Shown here: piece after piece, positions 48,193 through 59,900 of the stretch
Layout of the letters: every line of letters begins with the position of its first letter
Position numbering within the stretch: the stretch's first letter is position 1
Source: Polyodon spathula
Lineage: Eukaryota > Chordata > Actinopteri > Acipenseriformes > Polyodontidae
NCBI RefSeq assembly: GCF_017654505.1
Contig: NC_054545.1
Span: 8,879,927 to 8,943,926, forward strand
Direction of reading: 5' to 3'
Length of the DNA: 64,000 nucleotides
Made by a program: the position numbers and the translations under genes
The notes under the pieces: generated by a model
What the model saw: only the letters and a program-made list of their open reading frames with translations
The model's database searches: none
Told to the model about the DNA's origin: nothing

Positions 48193-51100
48193 CTGTTCAG
48201 AAAAGAAAAATAAATACAAAAATTCAGAAAAGTGCACCATTAGTGGTTTTCAAAAGTAGATGCCAAAACAGTGTTACAGCAGCCCACAATTCAACAGAGG
48301 ACGGTACAACAATACTGTAGCTTATCAGAGTTGAACCTGACACCAAAGTAGCTATTTTAAACATTCAAAACAAAAAAAATAATCATTCTCATAACAGAAA
48401 CTGCTTGGAAGGATTATCCAGAGGGCTACCATATATATATATATAAATATATTTTTAACTTTCTTGATACATTTCCTGGCGAATGTTTATTTATTTTCAC
48501 ACTTATAAGATCTACAGTATTACTATAATTAAGATAAGGTACATCAATGTAGCATTTTACTATTTATGCAGTATTAGTATTGAAAAAGCAGAGACCAATA
48601 AGACAGTAAACTGTAAACCTACCTTCTCTCTCTTTCTTTTTTAACCGTTTCTGTCTCCTGTCAATGGAGGCCACTTCAGACTTCAGTGTCATGTAATACT
48701 TCCTAATTTCTTGCAGTTTGTCTTGTAGAAACGATATCCTATCTGTACTCGTCATGCTATCCAGTTCAGCTGTACCAACAAAAATTTTAAGAAATTCTTA
48801 TTATAAAGCACTTAAAAAAATAATATAGTTCTACAACTACATTCAGTTAAGACTACTGGAAGACACTGATCTTTCATAAGAGTAGTCTCTAAACTGCAAA
48901 ACCAAATTCAGTTTTGTATGATTATGTGGCATAAAAGCAGACCATTACAAATATACAAGTTTTATAGTTTTCTATATACAAAAACAGGCTGGAACTACTT
49001 ACTAAGCTGAAAAGTCCATTTGTATGTTCTTGTGGAAGGATGGGCATGTTTCTCTCTGTGTTTCTCCTTCTCCCCATCTTTGCAATTGGGCGACATGACC
49101 CTTGCAGGTGATTTGTTGAGTTTTTGAGCTTTGGGTACGCTGAAGTGTTTAACTGGAGTGCACTTGCTGGTGTTATCAATGACAGGAAGGTCTTCACTGT
49201 CACTGCTGTGCCCTGCAGGACAAGACGACAATTTTAGAATAAAGACTTTTGGCTAATAATAATGGTCTGCAATTTAAATATAATTTAGAAAGACTTGCCT
49301 GCACCATTCTTTTCATTTTTCGATGCAACACTTTTACGGTTTTGACTGCGCTTCTGTTTTTTAGCCGATGAGCTGTTACTACAGTCAATTGACCTTTTGT
49401 GACCTAATCAAAAACGAGAAAAAATATACAATGTTAGTAATACTTTGTTCCTTTACAATAGTATAATGCAGTTATAACTCTCCTGTCAACTACTGGTTTA
49501 CCAGAGTATACAGAACACTGGTAACAAATAGGACTAATGCGTAAACCAGGTATGGGGTCAAGTTATCACTCATAAACAAACTCCTAAATCACTTTATGAT
49601 ATAGGTTCAGTTTCAGCATGTGTAAATCTTAGCATACATTTAACAAGAGGTTAATACTTTCTTCCCCCTTTATCTCACACAACAGCTGCACAGATTGACT
49701 GTATAACATGTTGCATATACCCAGGGTGTGCCGCCTGGCTAAGTATCGGTCAACACCCATCTGAAAAACCTGGAGCTGTCCGTCTTGCAGATGCTACTGT
49801 GCCTTTAACAATAAGAACCGACTGCGCTGCTAGCAGACTAGATCACTTGCACACGCTGGGTGAAAGAGTTGAAGGGAAGGGTTTTTCCATTTTAAGCACA
49901 CAGAGAGGCTGAAAAGTTAAAACGACTGCAAAAAAAATAGCCAATTAGTTTCAAAACAAAAGTAGTGACACTGAATGTGGAAATTACCAAACCAAATGGA
50001 TGATAAAAAGAAAATAAAAAAAAAGAAATGTAGAAAATGTAAAAGAGCAACACGATATAGTCAACGAAGAGTTGAAAACATTGTGATAGTGGGTATGGTG
50101 TTATGTGGAAAAGAAAATGAAATGGCTTTTTTACAGCAAGGATTTGGGTGGTATGATGCCAGAAACACAAAAAAAGATTGTAAAGCATCAGGGGAGTAAA
50201 TGGAGCAGTGTAACCTGTGTATGAATTAGGATGGATTAACTTTCATTATTCAATTTGTTGTTATACAAATTATTTGTCTTATTACATATTTAAGATAAGG
50301 CAATTTTATTTTTCTGTTGAAAGTGCTCCCGGCTATAATGCTCTGCCGTTCAGCTATACAGAATTTCTGGGGAGAACCCTGTATACCCTTAATTATTCAA
50401 AATACAAAAGAAAAACTTCACCCTAGCCTAGAAAGTGGACAATAAATGTGCTTGTGCCTACTTACCACGGTCTTTTCCCTCCCTTTCCTGTACTGATATA
50501 CTGCAGTTGCTGGAGCTGGTACTGGCATCAAATCCATTGGCAGATTCACACAAACCCTCTTGAGACTCTCCTGCAACACTGTCCACTTCAATAGTTAAGT
50601 CACTCTCACTTTTTGTGCTGTGGGACTCGTCAGGACTGAGAGCCGTGGGGGACGCCACAGGGAAAGCCTGCTGAGACGCAGTAGACGCTTCAGCTGAATT
50701 CAGCTTTGGACTAGTTGGCTGAGACTTCTCTTCTGTGGTGTCCTCGTCTGAGGTCTTCTCTTTCTCATCCAAGTCATCCAGGTCTACCTCATGACACACC
50801 AAGGCTTCAGGTCCAATCTGCGGCATAAGATCTTCCTCGATTTTCAACACACTATGATCTTCAATTTCCTCTAAAGAAGCTTCAGTCTCACCCTTGATAC
50901 TTCTCTCCACCTCTGGTGTTAAAGCAGGCATCTCATTTTTCATTTCATTTTCTTCCTCTGCACAGTCTTGACATTCCAGTTTGATGATGCAGTCACTTCC
51001 TGCTCTCTTTTCTGGAGTTATAGGCTGTTCCTCCTTTTGTTCCAAACGCACCTTCTTCTCAGGTGTTTGTTGCTCTGCAGCTTTTCTTTTCATTGGCTTC

Positions 51101-51920
51101 TTGTCTTCTTTACAGAGCTCCTCACTCGCCGAGTCAGTGTCAGAATCGTTCAATTCATGTTCAAGTATAACTTGGGTTCCTTGGACTTCCTCAGATTTTA
51201 CTTTCTCTGGAGTTCTGGGACAAGCGGTCATAACCTCTGTGTGATCTGTAGCAAGTGTCTTGCTGGTATCTGCAGAAGGTTCTTTAGACCTGCTCCTCCT
51301 ACCCTTGGACTTAGGTGACTTCTCAAGCTCCTTTTTGTCATCCTTCTCTTCCTCTTCTTCCACCTCCTCCTCCTCATGCTGCTGTAGCTCCCGATCCTTC
51401 TCATCAACCACGATGACTGCATCTGGTTTGGGTTCTAGTGCTTCTTCCTCCATTTCCACTTGGGGCTCTTCTGGTGGTTCTCCTGGTTGCTCCTGTGGGC
51501 TGCTTGGACTTCCTTGGTCCTGTGTGTGCTCTTCAGGATTGTCATTCTCCAGTTGCTCCTCATCAGCATCCACTACAGTGTCTGAGGCATCTGCCTTTTC
51601 CACTTTTTTCTCAGATATATCATCTGGTTCACTTTCAGATGAATTGACAGAATCTATATGAAAGAAATATAAATATATATATTGTCAGGTTGACACATAT
51701 AGAAGCCACAGAGTTTCAGTTTAGTGCATTGACAGGACACTTCTCTGCAGCAAGAATGTAAGATGAAACAGTCGTTTAAAAATCATATAAAAATTTGAAT
51801 TAATCTTTTCAAGACTTAAACTTAAAAAATGACTAATCTACAATACGGTCAAAATATTAGTTTCTAGTGTAGAGACCTAAAATAAAATGTTAAGTAAAGA
51901 AGAATCTAAATAGGAACACT

Positions 51921-51957
<37 letters not shown>

Positions 51958-53281
51958 CCTACCATTTGATCCTCTATCAGAATCATACAATCCAGAGGTG
52001 CGTCTTGTGCGTCTTCTAGGGTTTCCTAAAATAATGTGCGGTGCAAATTTTAATATGATAAATACAAATTCACTTAGCAGTTCCACTAGCCAAACAACTT
52101 AAATTTGGCAGGAATTACTCTTGCAGAGAAAAAAAAACTAAATTCAGAATATAATCTCCTTTTCTCAAAAAACAAAAGCTTTGCTTAAAAGATCAACCTC
52201 ATGTTTACTAGGATCTAGGAATAGCACCATCATGTGCAAGTTCAAGCTTATACCTTCCACTCCATTTGGCAGTGTAGAAACATCGGAGAGGCGTGTGCTT
52301 TTGGTGCTGGTCCTGCCTTCGCTACTGGGAGTTTTAGAAGAATTGCGAGAAGCGTTGTGAGGAGGGGTGGATTTCAGAGGTGGCCGTCCCCGTTTTGATT
52401 TGATCTGTTTCTCTTCCAGTTCTTCTTTATCACTTTCCTCTTTATTCTGATAAAAAATATATACATCATGTTATAATGAACTACATTTAAAAGCTATTTG
52501 CATACATACAATTAGTATTGGCAACTCCCACAAATACTAGATAAGACTTACCTACCCTACAATTTTTGTAGCTAAAAATTCACTTATAAAACTGTTTTTC
52601 CTCCTCATGGGAATTAAAACATCTAAAAAATATATATATTTACCTTTACTTTCTTTTTTTGTTTCTGTTTCGTCCCACCTTTGTCCACAGGCCAAATTAT
52701 TCTGTCAGCTTTCACCCACTCATCATACCTACAAAAAGAAAAAAACAGCATGTTACTCCAACTGTGATGGGGGGGAAAAAAAAAAAAAAAAAACAAAAAA
52801 AAAAGCTTTCAGATATGAGGATATCAAATATACTAGCATTCAGTTCACACAAAACGTAAAGGTACATTTGACTGCCTTCTGCTTTTGTGGGAGGGAATAA
52901 GACTTGCTATCAGGTCCACACAATTACTTGCTAAGAAACTTAGAATTGTGGATACACATTTCTAAAATGTAGACTCGGGTCTGCCTACAGAAAGAAAATG
53001 CCCTTCCTTGCCCTTACCTTGTGTTCCAGCCATAATAATGGACTAAGTAGAGAACCTCTCCATCATCCACTTCAGTGTTTTTAATATTGGCTTCGTAGAT
53101 TTTCTGGGTTTTTCCACGGCCATATTTGACTTTAACTTTAGTCCCCATGAGAGAATGCTCCTGCTGGTTCTCTTCTCCCTCCTCTTCCATTTCCTCTTTG
53201 TTCTCACTCTCTTCCCTAGACGGAGATGGAGAAGTTCAACTCATCAACTCGGAGGTTCTTTCCAAATCAACACATTTTTTT

Positions 53282-53319
<38 letters not shown>

Positions 53320-55455
53320 TCCTGGTTTTAATAACATGCTTAATATTACAATTCTTTCAGCAGACCACTTATGCTTAATATGAAGGGCAATTTAGAAAGA
53401 GAAGATAAACTAAAACCTCTATAAAACTGTAAGAAAGCATGTAAAGTACAAAACTATTTAGCTATTTTGCCGAATTCAGTGTGGTCCAAGAAAGCACGTA
53501 ATCCCAGTTAAACTCTCAAACTTTCACAGCATTACTTAGAAGGCATTATGTGAAAACATTTGGGGATGATCTTACCACAGCAAAGCAAACTTAAACTGTG
53601 TGTAAAGGCATTGAATACAGTGCATTTACCTTTCGCTTAGCTTGTCGTAGTCATCGTCATCATTATCGTCGTCCTCATCCTCGTCCTCATCCTCATCCTC
53701 GTCCTCGTCCTCCTCCGTCTCTTTGTCAGACTCTTCTTGTATTGGACTTCTTTCCGGTCTTTGTTTCGGGGTTCCCCTCGTTACAGGAGATCCACTAACA
53801 GTGTTTTGATTGTGCTCTGCCACATCTTCCACTTTTTCCTTATTATTTTCTTCCTTAATTTTCTCCAGTTTTGGAGATTCTTTCAGCACTGTTTTCACTG
53901 GTGTAAGTGTAGTTCTCCTTCGACCCTGAAATTAAAAATCCTATTTATAGCACAAGCATATGATTTGTCTTTTCTTTTAAGGCTGTTCTAGTCAACCTGT
54001 GGAAAAGGCATGCCAATCTGTCATGCAACTACAACAACTTAACATTTAGGCCCTCATCTTGACTAGATAAAACACCGGAAAGCCACATTGGTAATGCTGT
54101 AAACAAAAGGTAATGTTAGAAACAAACATCCCCCAACACAGCTGTAAATACCAACATGAAAATTAGATCACTAACACTGCATACAATGCCAAACAGAATC
54201 AGTTATAGCAGTTGTAGTTGGTTTTGTTTTTTGGTACTTAAAGCTGTAGTGTGTCAATAAAAATGTCATGCAAGGGCGACAAACAGACAGAAAGATGAGT
54301 AAAACTAAGTCTGGCACATGTTCAAAACAAAGGCAGACAACATCATCCACAGAGGTTATTCCCTAAATTGCATCCAGTAAAGGTGCTCCGCATGGAGTGT
54401 AGGATGCGTCCTATAGCCTGAAGATCGCAGGTTTGAATCCAGGCTATGTCACTGCCGACCATGACCAGGGGGTTCCTAGGGGCAGCGCACAATTGGCCGA
54501 GCACTGACCGGGTAGGGAAGGCTTAGGTCAGGAGGGGAATCCACTGTTCACCATGCACCAGCGGCCCCTGTGACCGATAGGGTGCCTGCGGTTCTGCAGT
54601 GGAGCCAACAGAACTGTATTGTCCTCCGCCACTATAGGTCTGGTGACCTCGCTGTGGATCCAGTGTTGCAGCCTCCATTTCCTGAGTCATCAGGGGGTTG
54701 CATCGGTGAACCAGGATACAAATAATAATTGGGCATTCCAAATTGGGGAGAAAACCGGGGTAAAAAAACATTGGCTACGACTAAATAAAAAAAAAATAAA
54801 ATAAAAAAAAAGTAAAAATGTGGGAGGCACATACAGACGCATACACTATTATGACGTCTCAAAGATTCATGCAGCATCCACTCTGCGTCAGATGTCCGAT
54901 TAGGCCATGTGTATAGTACTAGTAGTACTGAATGCAGATAAGTGTTTTATAAATCAGTACTTACTCTTGAAGATGGGGTTTCCTGTTCTTGCTCCTTTTC
55001 TCTTTCACTCTCATGGCTCAGTTCACTGGCATTCTCCCCAGGGGTTTTCACTTGGACCACAATTGGTTCCTCTACTTCAGCCTCTATTTGTTCTTTCTCT
55101 CCTTCACCATCCTCAGGTTCATCATCACCATCATCATCATCATCATCTTCCACCTCTACATCCACCTCCTCCACGTTTTCTTTTTCCTCTACCTCTTCCT
55201 TCACCTTTACCTGGGTTACAGGACTATTGTGGTGGATGGATCTGAACTGGATGCGTGCTGACCGGCAGTATTCCTCAAATCCATAAAGGTATCTATGCAA
55301 AACATGCTTAGTGTTAGGCCATTGAATTAAGGTTTAGTATAATGAAATACGTTTATTACTCATCGCAAGAGAGAGAAGAGCTGGTCAGATAACCTAGAGC
55401 AGCACAAACTTCAAAGAGCTACATTTTTCCAAACAACTCTGCAGATTCAAACTAC

Positions 55456-55490
<35 letters not shown>

Positions 55491-56013
55491 AGTAAGCATT
55501 ATATCAAGGAAGTATTTAATTTAAGCTTGAAATTGAATCTACCAAGTAGGTGACCTATATAAAAACTACATAATTACACAAACACTTTAAAAGCACATTT
55601 TAATAGTCCTTTATTTTAATGTAGATAGTCTTAATACTTTGACTCAACTGAAACCAATTCAAAGCAATACTGTGGCTACTATGACTTGATTATGAGTCCT
55701 TGAATTTAAAGCAAAGTAAAACCCTAGGAGAATAACACTTTTTATGCTATAGATGTACACGTATTTTCTTTATTACTTATATTACTTCATCCCTGGGAAC
55801 TAGAGAGCGCCCAACCAAACTGGAAACCATTCAGACCTACCAAGCAATGGATTCCAAAAAGACTGAACTAGTTTATTTAACAAAGTAATTTAAAAAGGGA
55901 AATAATTTGCAATCGCTCGAACTAAAAAAATAAAAAAATAAATGAATGATGTCTCCCGAAATCACCTCTACAATATTCCAAAAGAAGATTATGCAAATCT
56001 ATTATTTATTTTG

Positions 56014-56051
<38 letters not shown>

Positions 56052-56932
56052 GACATTCTTATAAAAGCAGCTATTTTACCCTTTGGACCAGGATCGTGTT
56101 AACACGATCATACTGAAGTGGGCTTCTAGGAGCGCGATCGTGCTAACACAATAAAAAAGCACTTTGTTTTGATGACTTACAGGGCCATCGTACTTTGCAA
56201 TACAGGCTTGTCGTCACTGAGAGGGGCATTTAGTGTCTAAAGGACGAAGACTTTTTACAGCACCAAGGAAGAGACAAAAGCAGAAATAAAACATCACAGG
56301 AACTTGTTTAGAGCTAATAAAAGGGGGAAACACTATAAATCTGATGTAGTTGATTTATAATTTTATTCTGTCTCATGTGTTAATATATGTTTAACACATG
56401 AGACAGAATAAAATTATAAGTCAAATACATCATGTTAACAATGTCTTGTAGTTTGCCTAAACATCAATATTTTTCAACAAAACTTTCAGGATGTACTGCA
56501 AGATCCCTCGGGTCACAGAATAACTCATTTTTACATATGTATCTAAGCAGAATACATAATAAATTACTTTAAAAAAATAACTAATTGTGTTGGGAAAAAA
56601 AGTGAAACGTTTCTATGGTTTCTGAAGTACTTTAAAATGTTCCCCAGAGAGCTCTGAAAAAAAAAAAAGGGACACTGCTACTGTAAAAAATAGATTTTGT
56701 GAATTTTTATAAGAGAGTCAACTACAGCCAAAAAAACACCTGGTCCTGGGGGAGCATCTCACTGAAAAGGGTTAAATAAAGGATTATTTTAAAATATAAA
56801 ACCTACTTTCTGTATGCAGTTTTTACATTATAGGAGGCAGCCGAGTTGAGAATAGGAATGCCAAGGTCCATATAGATCTGCTTCCATATGGCACCACTTT
56901 CGATCTGAAAATAGAAGTAAAAAAAAAAAAAA

Positions 56933-56976
<44 letters not shown>

Positions 56977-59900
56977 AAAGAATACACCGCATTCCCAGCT
57001 AAACACAATGAAAAAAAGCATCTGAACTTTTAGTTTAAACATGTCTGCTGTAATAACTATGATTATGCTTTGTTTAGTTATTTGCAGAAAAGTTCACTTA
57101 CCTTGTCACAGCCTCCTTGCTGACATACCAGCCTGAAAAGTTTAAAGAGGTTCAAATCCTTGTATCCAAGAACAGGGGGTTTGTTAATTGGTGTTCCTAT
57201 GGGTGGCAGAACATTGTATTAGCTTTACACAAAGCAAAAACAAACCAATAGGCTGCATAATAAGGTGACATTGTCCTAATGAGCATACAATACATTTAAA
57301 AAGATGGAAAAATCTTCCATAATCCTTCATAACTACATTCACACAAAATATAAATGTTATGCTCAACAGAATAACACAAGAGTACATCATAAAAAGCATT
57401 ACATATTTTAACATGTGCATCAATGATTACGTACTTCTAGGAATTCGAATTTAACTTGTAAGCACAGAGGTGGACACTGGTCATAGAAAAATAAGGTTGT
57501 ATCCATAAAGCACTACGTATGCGCAGATTTAGGTTACAGGACACTAAATGTGAAAGAGACACATGGTTAAGGTATGTTAACGCAAATACTGAACAGATAA
57601 ACAATTACAGTCCATAACCCTGCAAGCAAATCCCCCCAGAATGGATTAGTTTAGTTTAGAGAGACAGCCCTGCACACTGTAAACACATTTAAAGAAATGT
57701 CCCCACCACCTTTTTTTTTTCTGTGAATGAGATTTCGTGTGTGGGGAGGATCACCTGAAGATGTCATGCTGCAGCTTACCTCTATCCTCCATGAACTTGT
57801 AGAGCTGCTGGAGGAAATTGTCTCTTTCCTCTGGGTCTGGCTCCTCCTCTGGCTGTGAACACAAACGGCAAACCAAACAGATTAAACCAACAAAGCATCA
57901 GAGTGACTCCTGACAGCATACACTAGAAACTGTCAGCAAGCATCATCCCCATCTCCTAGCCAGGAACAATGTCTTTCAGACAAGTGCAACTAGGAAATGT
58001 AAATAGTGTTTGCAAAAGGGCAAACCACATACTCTACTCTTTACAGTAAAAAACTTAAGCTTAAGATGTGTTTTATGACCTGTCCCTGCAGGCATGTTGA
58101 TAATCTCAGTACTTGTTTTAGGGTAAATACATTCTGTATTTTGAGGCACTTTTCTTTTCCATGTGTCGAGGACACAGCAGTAGAAGATCATTATTAAATA
58201 TACAGTAAAATACAATCGTTAGATCTTTACAGAATCCTTTTTCTACTTCATGTAATCTGGCTGAGATGAGTCCTTATTGGATCAATGTCTTAAAATTGGA
58301 ACTTGGAAATGTAAAAACAAATTTAAAAACTTGCAACTACTAACATCAACCAAGTTTTAGGAAATAATTTTTTCCTGAAAGAGTGGTTTCCTCAAATTTG
58401 ACTTAGTCAAAAGTCTAGTGCATCTCTGGGCCTGGGTGGAAATTCTCTGTATATTTTATACTGAATGAAGTAACGTTTTCCCCAAAACTGCACCTTAAAG
58501 AATGAGTGTTAATAAACAGGAGGTACATAAAATATATAAACAAAACAGAAAAAAGGGTCGACCCAGGATTCAGAATAAGATTCACGGCAAGAAACAGCTA
58601 CTTTGTGCAGATAAACATAAAAAACCATAAGCACCTCAAGAATTATTATTGTTAGTTTTTTTTGTCGTCAAGCTGGATACGTTGGCTGTCAGATGCTGAA
58701 AAAATTTTGTTGCTGCGTCCTTGCAATTGGCGCTGTGACGCATTTGTCGATAAAACCTTTTGAAATCTTCTTGGGAACCGAAGAAGCAATTGATCTGACA
58801 CTTGGCATATATCATCAGCATCCAAACCCGCATCAAGTTTGCAAAGCAGAATTTTCCGCGATAAATTTTAATGTCAAAATGGCTGAAACAAATCTTATCG
58901 AAACGCGCCCTTAACAGCAAACTGCTGCTATTTGAACACCATTTCACCAACAAACTCCAAACATGGTACTTATTGTAACAGTAACAATGGAACACAAATA
59001 TGTCAAAATGGTTGTTTTATAAAACAAGATGGCCGCCGGGTGTATGTTTACGTCTGAAATTTAAAACTGCCTCAGTTGACAAACTGTTTACTTGACTAAC
59101 TCGAAACTTCACAAGCATCATCCTTGACACTGTAGCAATACAAATGACTTAAGAAACTTGTGTTAAACAAGATGGCTGTCTGACGCATTTTTGAAAAAAA
59201 AAAAAAACTTTCAAAATCTTCTGTGGAGCAGTTGAAGTTGCTGATTTTAATCTTGGCACATTGAGAACTAAACACGCTTAGACAGGTACTGATACTGGGG
59301 CTTGGGAGCCGTAAAACTGCCTGGCAGTTCTAGTTATTATTATTATTATTATTATTACTTGTATTCAAATGCAATGGTATACTGATGGGGAAGTTACTCA
59401 TCACTGCAGAGATAGTGTAATGTCTGAAAACAGGAACTAAATAATTTCCTCTTTTTTCAGAAAAACAAAAACACATTGAACATGCAATGGTTTCCTTGAA
59501 GACAGAAGCAAAAATATATATTGAAAAAATTATAATAATCAAGCCACTGTGTTACATAAGATGATTTCATAGATTTGGATACAAAAGCAAATATTGCACC
59601 CAATTGTGTTCTGATTTTTTTTTTTTAAATATCAATTACAATTTACTTAATACTAGTTCTGGGATGATCATTACAAATTAAGTAATTCAACGTTTATACA
59701 CGGGTTCAGATTGGGATGGATTACACTATGTAACACAATTTTTGATCCTGGGTAGTAAGTGTTATTTCCTAATTGCTTATGCCTCAAAAGTATAGAAAAT
59801 GGCTATTATTCCCCACAAACTTTGCTTTTGTGACCAGGACAGTGATATTTCAAAATATCACTATTTCCAATGGGAAAATGGGCAAATGTGTCTCTTTTCG

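Noticed and set aside
50968..51661. Plus-strand Ser/Leu-rich frames (133 codons at 51260-51661)
   Set aside because: Antisense of the acidic ARID4A exon; composition follows directly from GAA/GAG repeats.
54400..54440. tRNA gene at the B-box
   Set aside because: Only a partial tRNA-like head leading into a SINE body; no full cloverleaf.
54907..55286. Plus-strand His/Pro/Ser-rich frames
   Set aside because: Antisense of the ARID4A acidic exon.
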